This document shows positions 44,075 through 53,497 of a DNA stretch of 64,000 bases, in pieces. A program made the translations under genes and the position numbers. Each line of letters starts with the position of its first letter. The first letter of the stretch is position 1. Source of the stretch: Leisingera daeponensis DSM 23529 (GTDB lineage Bacteria; Pseudomonadota; Alphaproteobacteria; Rhodobacterales; Rhodobacteraceae); NCBI RefSeq assembly GCF_000473145.1, contig NZ_KI421501.1:1-64000 (forward strand), written 5' to 3'. The notes under the pieces were generated by a model. It did not search any database. It worked only from the letters and a program-made list of their open reading frames with translations, and was not told the origin of the DNA.

Positions 44075-45778
44075 TCAGCCGGCCTGCAGCTGCCGCACCA
44101 TCTCGTCCCGCATCCGGAACTTCTGCGGCTTGCCGGTGACGGTCATCGGCAGCTCCGCCACGATCCGCACATGCTGCGGGATCTTGAAATGCGCGATCTG
44201 GCCGCGGCAATGGCTGCGCACCGCCTCTTCGTCCAGGCTGGCGCCCGCCGCCGCCACCACCCAGGCGCAGACCTGCTCGCCGAATTTCTCATCCGGCACC
44301 CCGAACACCTGCGCATCCGCGATATCCGGATGGCGGATCAGAAACTCCTCGATCTCGCGCGGATAGATGTTCTCGCCGCCGCGGATGATCATATCCTTCA
44401 CCCGCCCGGTGATGCTGCAAAACCCCTGATCGTCAAAGCTGCCCAGATCGCCGGTGCGCATCCAGCCGTCCCGGACCGCCCCGCCGGTCGCCTCCGGATC
44501 GTCCCAGTACCCCCGCATCACCGAATAGCCGCGCACCAGCAGCTCGCCGCGTTCGCCCGCAGGCACGGTGCGGCCCGCGCCGTCCACCGCCTTCACCTCC
44601 AGATGCGGATGCACCCGGCCCACGGTGGTGCAGCGTTTCTCTGCCGGATCAGAGGTAAAGCTCTGAAAGGACACCGGCGCGGTTTCGGTCATGCCATAGC
44701 AGATCGTCACCTCCTGCATATGCATGTCCCTGTTGACCCGCCGCATGATCTCGATCGGGCACGGCGCGCCCGCCATGATCCCGGTGCGCAAGGAGGACAC
44801 ATCGCGCGGGTTCTGGTCCAGCTCCTGCAGCATGGCGACAAACATCGTCGGTACACCGTAAAGCGCGGTCGCCCGCTCGGCGGCGGCGGCCTCCAGCACC
44901 GCGGCCGGCTCAAACGCCTCGCCGGGGAAGATCATCGCAGCCCCCTTGGACACCGCTCCCAGCACCCCCATCACCATGCCGAAACAATGGTACAGCGGCA
45001 CCGGGATCAGCAGCCGGTCGGCCTCCGTCAGCTTGATCCGGCTGGTGACGAACCGGGCGTTGTTGACGATGTTGAAATGCGTCAGCGTCGCCCCCTTGGG
45101 CAGCCCGGTGGTGCCGGAGGTGAACTGGATGTTGATCGCCTCCTCCGGCGTCAGATCCGCGCTGAGCGCGTCCAGCGCGGCGGCGTCCGCACCCGCGCCC
45201 ATCCCCTGCACAGTGTCGAAAGAGAGCACACCGGGACCAGGATCCGCCGCCATCACCACCGCATGGCGCAAGGCAGGCAGCCGCGCGGCCGCCAGCCCTC
45301 CGGGGGCGGCGGCAGCCAGCTCCGGCGCCAGTTCGCGGATCATGCCCAGGTAGTTGGAACTCTTGAAGCTTTCCGCCGCGATCAGCACCTTGCAGCCGGT
45401 CTTGTTCAGCGCATATTCCAGCTCCGCCAGCCGGTAGGCCGGGTTGATCGTCACCAGAATGGCGCCGATCCGGGCGGTGGCGAACTGGGTCAGCACCCAT
45501 TCGCAGCGGTTCGGCGACCAGATGCCGACCCGGTCGCCCTTGCCGACCCCCAGCTCCAGCAGCCCCGCCGCCAGCTCATCCGCCCGCCGCGCCAGCTCCG
45601 CATAAGTCATCCGGATGCCCGCATCCGGGAACACCAGCGCCTCGCGGCTGCCATGCCGCTCCACCGCCTGCCGCAGCAGCGCCGGGATGGTGATATGCTG
45701 CAGCGGCGGCTCATTCGGCCCCCGCACATGCGACAGGCCGTCAATCGGGGCGGTAGGATCAGGGTGCAGGTCAGTCAT
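44075..45778 (-). CDS. AMP-binding acyl-CoA synthetase
   Basis: A 567-residue ANL-family enzyme. The ATP loop is [18 protein letters not shown], with [12 protein letters not shown], the [17 protein letters not shown] hinge and the catalytic lysine near [15 protein letters not shown]. It activates a carboxylic acid to its CoA thioester. It is the last gene of the cluster that contains an amine dehydrogenase and an aldehyde dehydrogenase, so its acid substrate is probably the product of amine oxidation. Medium-chain, aromatic or branched acids are all possible. The start at 45778 follows GAGGACGG. Confidence 0.9.
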   Translation of the reverse strand: MTDLHPDPTAPIDGLSHVRGPNEPPLQHITIPALLRQAVERHGSREALVFPDAGIRMTYAELARRADELAAGLLELGVGKGDRVGIWSPNRCEWVLTQFATARIGAILVTINPAYRLAELEYALNKTGCKVLIAAESFKSSNYLGMIRELAPELAAAAPGGLAAARLPALRHAVVMAADPGPGVLSFDTVQGMGAGADAAALDALSADLTPEEAINIQFTSGTTGLPKGATLTHFNIVNNARFVTSRIKLTEADRLLIPVPLYHCFGMVMGVLGAVSKGAAMIFPGEAFEPAAVLEAAAAERATALYGVPTMFVAMLQELDQNPRDVSSLRTGIMAGAPCPIEIMRRVNRDMHMQEVTICYGMTETAPVSFQSFTSDPAEKRCTTVGRVHPHLEVKAVDGAGRTVPAGERGELLVRGYSVMRGYWDDPEATGGAVRDGWMRTGDLGSFDDQGFCSITGRVKDMIIRGGENIYPREIEEFLIRHPDIADAQVFGVPDEKFGEQVCAWVVAAAGASLDEEAVRSHCRGQIAHFKIPQHVRIVAELPMTVTGKPQKFRMRDEMVRQLQAG

Positions 45779-45845
45779 GGCCGTCCTCTGCTGGATAAAC
45801 GGACCGGGCCGCCGCGACGGCAGCCCGGGCAAGGGTCAAACGCGA

Positions 45846-47249
45846 TCAGCCGCGGGCGACGTTGATCACCTGCATCTGGGTGTATTCCGCCAGCCCCTCG
45901 ACCGATTGCTCGACACCCAGGCCGGAGCCCTTGAAGCCGGCCATCGGGATATGCGGGCCGATGTTCAGCTGCTGGTTCACCCAGATGGTGCCGGATTCGA
46001 TGCGCCCGGCGATTTCGGTTGCCTTGGCAGTATCGCCCGAATGCACCGATCCGCCCAGCCCGTAATCGGAGGCATTGGCCCGCGCGATCACATCGTCGAT
46101 ATCGTCAAAGCGGATCACCGGCAGCACCGGGCCGAACTGCTCCTCGTCGACGATCTTCTGGCCGTCGGTCACATCGCGCACGATGGTGGGCGGCACGAAA
46201 TAGCCGGGGCCGTCCTTGGGCGTCCCGCCGGCAATGATCTTGCCGCAGGCGCGGGCGTCCTCCAGGAAGCCCTTGATCTTGTCGAACTGCGCCTTGTTCT
46301 GGATCGGTCCGATGGTGGTCCCCTGCTTCATCCCGTCATCGACCACCGCCTGTTCGGCAAGGGCCGCCAGTTCGCTGCAGAACGCCTCGTAGATGTCGCT
46401 ATGCACATAGGCGCGCTTCACCGCCAGGCACACCTGCCCCGCATTCAGGAACGCGCCGCCATAGACCTTTTCCGCCGCCGCCTTCACATCCACATCCGGC
46501 AGCACGATGGCCGGGTCGTTGCCGCCCATTTCCAGCGTCACCCGCTTCATCGTGTCCGCGGCACTCGCCATAATCCGCTTGCCGGTCTCGGAGGAGCCGG
46601 TAAAGCCGATCTTGGCCACATCCGGATGCGCCGTCAGCTTGGGGCCAAGGTCATTGCCATCGGTGATGATGTTCACAAGGCCCGCCGGGAAGATCCGGGC
46701 GCAGATTTCGCCCAGCTTCAGCGCCGCCACCGGGGTTGTGGGCGCAGGCTTCAGCACGATGGCATTGCCCGCCATCAGCGCAGGCCCGATCTTCCAGCAG
46801 CACAGGAGCAGCGGAAAGTTCCAGGCGATGATGCCCGCCACCACGCCCAGCGGTTTATGCCGGGTCTCGATCCTGAACTCGGCGTCGTCCTGAATCACCC
46901 GGTCCGGCAGCTCCAGCGTCGCGGTATGCGCCAGATACCCTTGCGACCAGGCCACCTCGCCCTGCGCCTCGGGCAGCGGCTTGCCCTGTTCCATGGTGAT
47001 CAGCCGCGCCAGCTCATCCGCCTCCTCGCCGATGGCGGCGGCCAGCGCCTCCACCTTGGCGCGCCGTTCCCTCATCGGCGTCTCCGCCCAGGCTTTCTGC
47101 GCCGCCTTTGCGGCAGCCACCGCCTCGTTCATCTGCGCCTCGGAGGCATGCGGCACGCGGGCAAAAACCTCCTCCGTGGCCGGGTTGATCACCTCGATCA
47201 TGCGCTCCGCCGAAACCTGTTCGCCGTTGATCAGCATGCAATAGTCCAT
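45846..47249 (-). CDS. NAD-dependent aldehyde dehydrogenase of the amine-degradation cluster
   Basis: A 467-residue aldehyde dehydrogenase with all key residues: Lys167 in VLKPAPTTP, Glu240 in TLEMGGNDP and catalytic Cys274 in NAGQVCLAV. It probably oxidises the aldehyde released by the quinohemoprotein amine dehydrogenase, like FeaB in phenylethylamine metabolism. It is 15 bp after the AraC-type gene and 67 bp before the acyl-CoA synthetase gene, all on the minus strand. Confidence 0.9.
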   Translation of the reverse strand: MDYCMLINGEQVSAERMIEVINPATEEVFARVPHASEAQMNEAVAAAKAAQKAWAETPMRERRAKVEALAAAIGEEADELARLITMEQGKPLPEAQGEVAWSQGYLAHTATLELPDRVIQDDAEFRIETRHKPLGVVAGIIAWNFPLLLCCWKIGPALMAGNAIVLKPAPTTPVAALKLGEICARIFPAGLVNIITDGNDLGPKLTAHPDVAKIGFTGSSETGKRIMASAADTMKRVTLEMGGNDPAIVLPDVDVKAAAEKVYGGAFLNAGQVCLAVKRAYVHSDIYEAFCSELAALAEQAVVDDGMKQGTTIGPIQNKAQFDKIKGFLEDARACGKIIAGGTPKDGPGYFVPPTIVRDVTDGQKIVDEEQFGPVLPVIRFDDIDDVIARANASDYGLGGSVHSGDTAKATEIAGRIESGTIWVNQQLNIGPHIPMAGFKGSGLGVEQSVEGLAEYTQMQVINVARG

Positions 47250-47264
47250 TGCCGTTCTCCCTGT

Positions 47265-48254
47265 TTATCCGTCAGCCGGGTTTGATTGCAAAAGACAACC
47301 ACGCCCCGGCGGCAGGGTCTTGGGCACCGGTGCCAAAGAGTTTGCGTCCTGCGCCAAAAATCCGCCCAGGGCGCAGGTGCTGAGGAACCCGCGCGGCGAG
47401 CAGCCGAATTGCTGGCGGAAGACCCGGTTGAAGTGGGAGATATCGCCAAACCCCGCGCCATAGGCGATCTGGGCAATCGGCACCCGCGCCCCCTGCCGCG
47501 CCGCATGGCGCAGCTTGCCCGCCACCGCGGCCAGCCGGGTGCGGGTCAGGCACTCGGTGAAGGTGGTGCCGTTCTCCTGAAACTCGCGCTGGAGCTGGCG
47601 CCGCGACAGCCCGGTGCGCGCGGCCAGCCTGTCCACCGTCAGTCCCGCCTCGCCGCTCAGCAGCTCCAGCGTCTCGCGCACCAGCCGGAACCGGTGCCTG
47701 CGGCTGCCAAGGCTGCCCGCACCCGGGCGCGCGCCGGCGGCAAAGGCCAGCGGCACCAGATCAAAGATATAGCCCGCGCTGTCCTCCCCGCCGCCATCCA
47801 GCAGCCCGCACAGGCTGGCGTGCAGCGGATGCGGCGGCGCGATCTTGCAGCCCGCTGCGGGCATCTCCCGGCGCCTCTCCAGCACCAGCGCCCGCGGCAG
47901 ATGCGCCGACCGGAACGCCGCAGGCCGGCCGCTGACGCGCAGTTCTGCCGCGCGGGTGGAATCGAGCAGCAGCAACTCCCCCGGCTGCAGCAGCGTCTCG
48001 CGGCCCGCGTGCTGGATGCCGGTCTCGCCCTCCAGCTGGTGCAGCAGAAAGAAATGCTCCTGATCATCGCGCAGGATGCCCTTGCGGGTGCGCTCGATGC
48101 GGGCCGGCGGGCAGCGGATCTCGGCCACATCCACACCGCTGCGCCGCCGCAGGCCGAACGATCCCGCCCACACCCCGGCCTCCCGCTCCGGCGTCGCATA
48201 GTAATGGCCGCAATTGGCCCGCAGGGTGCTGTTCCAGTTGTCAAAGCAGATCAT
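47265..48254 (-). CDS. AraC-family regulator (FeaR-like)
   Basis: A 329-residue regulator. The N-terminal AraC-binding-like domain (about 1-190) resembles FeaR/NphR types. The C-terminal double helix-turn-helix (about 215-315) reads LAARTGLSRRQLQREFQENGTTFTE and IAQIAYGAGFGDISHFNRVFRQQFGCSPRGF. Its start overlaps the end of the qhpE-like gene by 4 bp, so it is co-transcribed within the amine operon rather than divergent. It may regulate the downstream aldehyde dehydrogenase and synthetase genes, or give feedback on the whole cluster. FeaR itself activates amine oxidase and aldehyde dehydrogenase genes. Confidence 0.85.
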   Translation of the reverse strand: MICFDNWNSTLRANCGHYYATPEREAGVWAGSFGLRRRSGVDVAEIRCPPARIERTRKGILRDDQEHFFLLHQLEGETGIQHAGRETLLQPGELLLLDSTRAAELRVSGRPAAFRSAHLPRALVLERRREMPAAGCKIAPPHPLHASLCGLLDGGGEDSAGYIFDLVPLAFAAGARPGAGSLGSRRHRFRLVRETLELLSGEAGLTVDRLAARTGLSRRQLQREFQENGTTFTECLTRTRLAAVAGKLRHAARQGARVPIAQIAYGAGFGDISHFNRVFRQQFGCSPRGFLSTCALGGFLAQDANSLAPVPKTLPPGRGCLLQSNPADG

Positions 48255-48907
48255 GCAGCGTGCGGCCCCCCTGCCCCGATGCGCTCGCGCCCCGTGAAGG
48301 ACGGGGTTTGCAGCATCTCCCCGATCCCGCCTTGCGCGCAGGCCCGGGCCAGCAGCCCGGTGAAATGCGCCGCCGCCAGGCTGGCGCCGCGCACCGGCGC
48401 GCCCGGACTGCCCGGACAGGCGCCGAACCGCGCCCCCGGCAGATCCAGCAGCGACCACTGGCCGGGCGTGCAGCGCGCATCGCCCTGCACCGAGAAAACC
48501 CCTGCGCATCCCGCCGGATAAACCGGCGCGCCGCGCGCCGGGGCGGAGGCGACCAGCAGCTTGCCCGCCGCCAGCACCTCCGCCACCGCCTGCGCCAGCA
48601 GCGGGCTGGCCGCCCCCTGACCAAAGGAGCAGTGAACGATCGCCGCCTCCGACTCCGCGGCCCGGCGCAGCGCCTCCGCTACGGTGGCAACCGAGGCGGC
48701 GAGCCGCCCCGGAAAGATGCTGATCCCCAAGATACCGGCCGCGGGTGCATTGGCCCGGATGGCGGCGGCCATATGGCTGGCGTGCAGCGCCGCCGGGCTT
48801 TGGGCTGCCCGCGGGTGCAGCGCGCACAAGTCCATCCGGGCGGCAAGGCCGGGGGTCTCCGCCGCCAGCGGCCCGTCAATCAGCGCAATCAGCGGCGCGC
48901 GGGTCAT
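48251..48907 (-). CDS. qhpE: Subtilisin-like processing protease of amine dehydrogenase (QhpE)
   Basis: A 218-residue S8-type serine protease, short for the family and without a signal peptide. The triad is Asp11 (IALIDGPL), His42 (HASHMAAAI) and Ser176 (RGASLAAAH). In Paracoccus, QhpE is a cytoplasmic protease that removes the leader of the cross-linked gamma subunit before export. It overlaps qhpF upstream and the AraC-type gene downstream by 4 bp each, which indicates tight coupling. Confidence 0.88.
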   Translation of the reverse strand: MTRAPLIALIDGPLAAETPGLAARMDLCALHPRAAQSPAALHASHMAAAIRANAPAAGILGISIFPGRLAASVATVAEALRRAAESEAAIVHCSFGQGAASPLLAQAVAEVLAAGKLLVASAPARGAPVYPAGCAGVFSVQGDARCTPGQWSLLDLPGARFGACPGSPGAPVRGASLAAAHFTGLLARACAQGGIGEMLQTPSFTGRERIGAGGPHAA

Positions 48908-50646
48908 GCGGCCCCCTCCGGCAGGCCGATCTCCATATCGAAATCCCCGCCCGCCGCCGCGCCGCCATGCGCGGTGAGGATGCGGGTGGTATTCGGGAAG
49001 GCCGCGTCGATATGGGCCAGGATCCGGGCCGCAGTGGCGGGATCCACCTCCGACAGCGCCTCATCCAGGATCAGGATGTCAAAGGGCTGCAGCAGCGCCC
49101 GCAGCAGGCACAGCCGCTGCCGCTCGCCGCCCGACAGGGTCAGCCCGCTTTCGCCCAGCATGGTGTCCAGCCCCCCTGCCCCGCGGAACCGCTCCGCCAG
49201 GCCGAACAGCTCCAGCATCTCCCATACCCGCGCTTCGTTCTCGGGCCTGGCCCAGAAGGCACGGCTCTGGAACAGATTGCCGCGCAGGCTGGCCCGCAGG
49301 GTAAAGGGCCGCTGCCCGGCATAGGCGACCCGCTCCGGCAAACCGGCGCCGCCCAGCAGGCTCAGGTCGGCACCGCCCAGGGTCACACGCCCGGCCAGGG
49401 GCCGCGCCCGCCCGCACAGCACCGCCAGCAGGGAGGTCTTGCCCGCGCCGCTGGCCCCCCGCAGCGCCACCCTGGCGCCTTCGGGAATGGTCAGGGTCAG
49501 CGGCCCGGCCGGCGCCGCCGCCCCGCGGGAAACGGTCACGCCCGCCAGCCGCAGATCATAGCCGGCAGGCGCAAACCCGGCCGCCCGGGCGGGACCATCC
49601 GCCTGCATCACCGCATCCAGCCGCGCCGCCGCAACCTTGACCCGCGCCTGCGCGTGCCACAGGCCCAGCAGCGACTGCATCGGCCCGGTCATGAACCCCA
49701 TATAGGCGATGAAGGCGATCAGCGATCCCAGCGGCCACTCGCCCCGGATCACCATCAGCCCGCCCGCCAGAAAAATCGCCGAGCGGGTCAGCGCCGACAG
49801 CAGCACCGGCACCGCACGGGTGAACTCGCCCCACAGGTTCTGCGCAATCAGCTTCCGGCTCAGCCCGGCATGATCCCGCAGGCTGCGCCGCTGTGCCCAT
49901 CCCGCCCCGCGGGCCGCCTGCAGCGCAGGCAGGCCGAACAGGGTCTCCGACAGCCCCGCGCTGTAGCGCCCCTGCCTCTCGCGCACCATTGCCGCGTGGC
50001 GCTCTGTCCGGGGCCGCGCCCAGATCAGAAAGGCCAGCTCCGCCGGGGCCAGCAGCGCCGTCAGCAGCCCCAGCCGCCAGTCCAGCACCATCAGCATTGC
50101 CGAGCCGCCCACCAGCCGGATCAGCGCCGAGGAGCCGCCCAGCACCGCGTTAAACGCAAACTTCTGCACCTCCGCCGCGTCGCCATCAATCCGCGCCAGC
50201 AGCTCGCCCGCGCGCTGGCTGGCAAACCAGCCGGCAGGCTTGGCGGCCAGCCGCGACAGCAGCCTCTGCCGCATCCGCGCCAGCATCCGGACCGAGGCGC
50301 GCATGTGCAGGATATTGCTCAGCGCGCCGGTGCCGGCGGCCAGCAGGCCGATCCCGAACAGCGCCAGCGACCAGATCACCAGCTCCGCGGCATCCCCCGC
50401 CATCAGCCCGCGGTCGATCACCAGCTTGCTGATATAGGGCGGCAGCAGGCCCAGGGCCGCGGCGGCAAAGCTGATCAGCAGCAGCACCGCCAGCCGCCGC
50501 CGGTGCGGGCGCAACAGCGGCAGCAGCCAGGCAGCCGTGGCGGGCGTGAATAGCGCCGCGCCCGCCCGCGAAGGCAGGCGCGGCCAGGCCCGGGCGGCAG
50601 CACCGCCGCCCGGCTGGGGGGAGAGTTTGGCAGCAGGCCCGCTCAT
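48904..50646 (-). CDS. qhpF: ABC exporter of the amine dehydrogenase gamma subunit (QhpF)
   Basis: A 580-residue half-transporter with a six-helix membrane domain (about 35-330) and an ATPase domain. Walker A is GASGAGKTS, the signature LSGGERQRLCLLRAL and Walker B ILILDEALSEVD. A glycine-rich, proline-rich N-terminal tail of about 30 residues precedes the first helix. QhpF is thought to carry the folded or cross-linked gamma subunit across the inner membrane. It overlaps qhpB and qhpE by 4 bp. Confidence 0.9.
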   Translation of the reverse strand: MSGPAAKLSPQPGGGAAARAWPRLPSRAGAALFTPATAAWLLPLLRPHRRRLAVLLLISFAAAALGLLPPYISKLVIDRGLMAGDAAELVIWSLALFGIGLLAAGTGALSNILHMRASVRMLARMRQRLLSRLAAKPAGWFASQRAGELLARIDGDAAEVQKFAFNAVLGGSSALIRLVGGSAMLMVLDWRLGLLTALLAPAELAFLIWARPRTERHAAMVRERQGRYSAGLSETLFGLPALQAARGAGWAQRRSLRDHAGLSRKLIAQNLWGEFTRAVPVLLSALTRSAIFLAGGLMVIRGEWPLGSLIAFIAYMGFMTGPMQSLLGLWHAQARVKVAAARLDAVMQADGPARAAGFAPAGYDLRLAGVTVSRGAAAPAGPLTLTIPEGARVALRGASGAGKTSLLAVLCGRARPLAGRVTLGGADLSLLGGAGLPERVAYAGQRPFTLRASLRGNLFQSRAFWARPENEARVWEMLELFGLAERFRGAGGLDTMLGESGLTLSGGERQRLCLLRALLQPFDILILDEALSEVDPATAARILAHIDAAFPNTTRILTAHGGAAAGGDFDMEIGLPEGAA

Positions 50647-51722
50647 CCCTGCGGCACGACATGCAGGGTGGAGACAGACATATCCCCGCCCGAGGGAATG
50701 CGGATCTCGCCGACCCGCTCCAGCGTCTCGCTGTCATAGATGCCGATGTCGTCATTGGTGCCCGCGACATAGATCTCTGTCCCGTCGCTGGAGACATTGA
50801 TGACGTAGTAGGTGTGCGGCAGGTCCACCCGCTTCACCAGCTCCTTTGTCTCAAGGTTGTGCTTGGACAGCTGCGTATAGACGCCATAAAGGTGCTTGGG
50901 ATCCACCGCACTGCGCACCGCCGAGAACATCAGCACCTCGAAGGACGCAAAATCGGCGATCTCGGTTTCCCCGCTGGTCAGATCAACCGACTGATACCCC
51001 CAGACAAAATCCGCCATCTCCTGCTGGGTTTCGTCCGTAAACACCGCTGCGGTATACATCAGCAGCATCTCGTCGTTCTGGCTGCCGGTGGGCCAGAACG
51101 CCAGCACATCCGGCGGGCTGTAGGCGGGGCGGTCCCAGCTGGCATTGGCAATCGCCACCTCGGTCGCGCCGTTCGACGGGTCGACCCGGTAGATGTCATG
51201 CCCTGCAACGTAAACCTGACCGTTGCGGTCGCTCGCCATCAGGGTGGAGCGGCGCGGCGCTTCGAAGGTGGCGGACGGCTTCGCCTCCAGCCCGGCGCCC
51301 GCGTCATAGACGGCAAACTCCGGCTGCATCACCTCATAGCGGTCGGTCTTCTTGCGCACCGGATTGCGCACCGTGTAGATCTGGCTGCCATCCTTGGACA
51401 CCGCCAGCGAGGCCAGCGAGCGGCGGGTCACATCGCCCTCGGACTGGGCCGCGTGAAACACCTTCTCGCAGGTTTCGATATCGACACCCACAACGTCCTG
51501 CCAGTGGTTCAGCAGCACATAGGCGATGCGGTTGTCCGGCGACATCGCGATGACGCCGGGCGTCACATTCGCCCCCAGATCGCAGTCCGCTTTGACCGAG
51601 CGGTCCTGAGCGTCAAAGACATAGAGGTTGGAGGGCCGGGCCACCGTCACCAGGAGGTCGCCAGCGGCCAGCGGCAGGGCTGACGCGCAAAACGCGGCAG
51701 CAGCAAAAAGCGCGGATTTCAT
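50643..51722 (-). CDS. qhpB: Quinohemoprotein amine dehydrogenase beta subunit (QhpB)
   Basis: A 359-residue periplasmic beta-propeller. The signal peptide ends in AAG (about residue 21), and repeats of the type NLYVFDAQD, RIAYVLLNHWQDVVGVD, QIYTVRN, QVYVAGHDIYRVD and EIYVAGTNDDIGIYD mark the blades. Together with the diheme alpha and quinone-bearing gamma subunits it forms the periplasmic enzyme that oxidises primary amines. The start at 51722 follows GGAGA. Confidence 0.92.
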   Translation of the reverse strand: MKSALFAAAAFCASALPLAAGDLLVTVARPSNLYVFDAQDRSVKADCDLGANVTPGVIAMSPDNRIAYVLLNHWQDVVGVDIETCEKVFHAAQSEGDVTRRSLASLAVSKDGSQIYTVRNPVRKKTDRYEVMQPEFAVYDAGAGLEAKPSATFEAPRRSTLMASDRNGQVYVAGHDIYRVDPSNGATEVAIANASWDRPAYSPPDVLAFWPTGSQNDEMLLMYTAAVFTDETQQEMADFVWGYQSVDLTSGETEIADFASFEVLMFSAVRSAVDPKHLYGVYTQLSKHNLETKELVKRVDLPHTYYVINVSSDGTEIYVAGTNDDIGIYDSETLERVGEIRIPSGGDMSVSTLHVVPQG

Positions 51723-51735
51723 GATGCGGGTCTCC

Positions 51736-52059
51736 TCAGGTTTCGGCGTCGGTGGGATAGGTGGCGCCAAGCGCGCGCCAGTCCTTGGCGGCATTGGGCG
51801 CGCCCTCGTCCCAGTTCGGGTGGTTGACCATGATGTCGGGCACCTGCGCAGGCCACCAGCAGGGGTCGGAGCAGCCGTAAAGGTCGGCCTCCATCGGCTG
51901 GCACAGGGCGGCCAGCCCGCCAAAGGGATCGACCTCCCAGCCCGGATCGAAGGTGGTGGCACAGCCTGCGGTCACGGTCTGCATCGCGCGGACCTCCTCC
52001 ATCTGGCCCTGGGCCGCAGCCTGCTGAACGCGTTCGGCTTTCTGATTGAGCGGTTTCAT
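51736..52059 (-). CDS. qhpC: Quinohemoprotein amine dehydrogenase gamma subunit, CTQ-containing (QhpC)
   Basis: A 107-residue precursor. It has a cytoplasmic leader of about 26 residues rich in Gln and Ala, then the mature peptide. All residues of the known cage of crosslinks are present at the right spacing: Cys33 to Glu42, Cys53 to Asp59, Cys67 to Asp75 (thioethers), and Cys63 with Trp69 forming the cysteine tryptophylquinone cofactor. The core is [13 protein letters not shown]. It overlaps the maturase gene qhpD by 4 bp. The peptide is modified by QhpD and QhpG, cut by QhpE and exported by QhpF. Confidence 0.95.
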   Translation of the reverse strand: MKPLNQKAERVQQAAAQGQMEEVRAMQTVTAGCATTFDPGWEVDPFGGLAALCQPMEADLYGCSDPCWWPAQVPDIMVNHPNWDEGAPNAAKDWRALGATYPTDAET

Positions 52060-53480
52060 TTTCCAAACGCCCTCCTCGGCGCAACATGGTGGTGAAAGAA
52101 CTGCGGTGCCTGGGCGATCAGCCGGGCATAGGCGGCGACGCCAAAGTCGATCCAGTCGCGCATCAGGTCGCAGTAGTGATAGGTCGGCATCATCGGATCG
52201 CTGAAATGGGCATAGCTCTCGTGGTAGCAGCCCCCCGCGCACAGGTTGCGGATCCGGCAGGTGGCGCAGCCCTTCTCGGTGCGGTCGGAGCGCGCCTTGA
52301 TGAACCCCGACAGCTCCTTGCGCTTGATGCCCTCGTCGACGGTGCCGAACTGGTCCATTTCCGATCCGGTGAACCGGTGGCACAGGTTCAGCGCGCCGTC
52401 GTGATTGACCGCCAGCATCCCCACCCCGGCCCCGCAGGGCAGCGCCTTGGAGCGCCCCTCGTAGAGATCGTTCATCATCTGATGCATATTGGAAAAGCCG
52501 ATGTTGCGGCCCTCCAGCGCCGCCTCGACATAGAGCCTGCCAAGGGATTTCATCCCCTCGAACACCTCCAGCAGCTCGGCCCCGTTGAGGTTGAAGGCAT
52601 CCATGTCCCCCGAGGTGACCGGCGAGAACCCCACCTCGGCAAAGCCGATATCGTTGATCAGGTGGTCCCAGATCTCGATAATATTGGTGACCCCCGCCGT
52701 CAGGGTGACACGGGCGCCCACCGGCTTGGATGTGTAGCGTGACAGAAGCAGCCGCGCCTTGGCTGCCACCGTGTCATAGGTGCCCTTGCCGCCCACCGTC
52801 TTGCGGTTCAGATCGTGCTGCGCCTTGGGCCCGTCGATGGACACCGTCAGGCCAAAGCGATGGTCGTCCAGCCAGTCGATCAGCGGTTCCGTCAGCAAGG
52901 TCGCATTGGTCGTCAGGCTGAAGTTCACCGCCTTGCCAAGCGCTGCAAAATGCGGCTCGGCCCAGTCCACCACCTGCCGGATCAGGGGCAGGTTCGACAG
53001 CGGCTCGCCCCCGAAGAACACGATGTTATAGCTGTCCCGGTCCGGGTTCTCCGCCAGCAGCATCTCCGCCGACTTCCGCGCGGTGTCAAAGGCCATTTTC
53101 TGGCCTTTGGACGGCACCGCCAGATCTTCCTTGTAGCAGTAGGAGCAGGCCAGGTTGCAGCCGGTGTTGACGTTCAGAACGATGGTGGTCAGCGGGAAGG
53201 TCTCGATCTCGATCGGCGGCCGTTCCGGCTGCAGCGGGCGGCCGTCGTTGACGATATCCAGCCGCACCAGCCCGTCAAGCCTTGCCGCCGCATCCTTGGC
53301 CGCAAACCGCGCCTCGAACTCGTCCATCGAGAACGCTTGCGCCTGCGCCGCATAGTCCAGGATATCGCGGTCCACCCCGTCCATCTCGAAGATCGAGGTG
53401 GTCGGGACGTGGAACAGAACCTCGCGCCCCTCGACCGCTACCCGGTGCGCATTGGCCGGCTGATAGTGAAAGTCTTTCAT
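52056..53480 (-). CDS. qhpD: Radical SAM peptide maturase forming thioether crosslinks (QhpD)
   Basis: A 474-residue radical SAM/SPASM enzyme. The SAM cluster cysteines are Cys108, Cys112 and Cys115 in CNLACSYC, and auxiliary-cluster cysteines occur near LPCGAG, LNLCHRF and the C-terminal [18 protein letters not shown]. It makes the three Cys-to-Asp/Glu thioether links in QhpC. It lies between the alpha and gamma subunit genes, as in Paracoccus. Confidence 0.94.
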   Translation of the reverse strand: MKDFHYQPANAHRVAVEGREVLFHVPTTSIFEMDGVDRDILDYAAQAQAFSMDEFEARFAAKDAAARLDGLVRLDIVNDGRPLQPERPPIEIETFPLTTIVLNVNTGCNLACSYCYKEDLAVPSKGQKMAFDTARKSAEMLLAENPDRDSYNIVFFGGEPLSNLPLIRQVVDWAEPHFAALGKAVNFSLTTNATLLTEPLIDWLDDHRFGLTVSIDGPKAQHDLNRKTVGGKGTYDTVAAKARLLLSRYTSKPVGARVTLTAGVTNIIEIWDHLINDIGFAEVGFSPVTSGDMDAFNLNGAELLEVFEGMKSLGRLYVEAALEGRNIGFSNMHQMMNDLYEGRSKALPCGAGVGMLAVNHDGALNLCHRFTGSEMDQFGTVDEGIKRKELSGFIKARSDRTEKGCATCRIRNLCAGGCYHESYAHFSDPMMPTYHYCDLMRDWIDFGVAAYARLIAQAPQFFHHHVAPRRAFGK

Positions 53481-53497
53481 GGTCTCTCTCCCCTGTC

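Noticed and set aside
48251..48907. Secreted subtilisin
   Set aside because: There is no signal peptide, the protein is short, and the gene is embedded in the qhp maturation operon, which fits the cytoplasmic leader protease QhpE.
48745..50553. Long plus-strand open frame over qhpF (602 codons)
   Set aside because: It is antisense to an ABC exporter with intact Walker and signature motifs; the Gln/Arg/Pro-rich translation has no domain.
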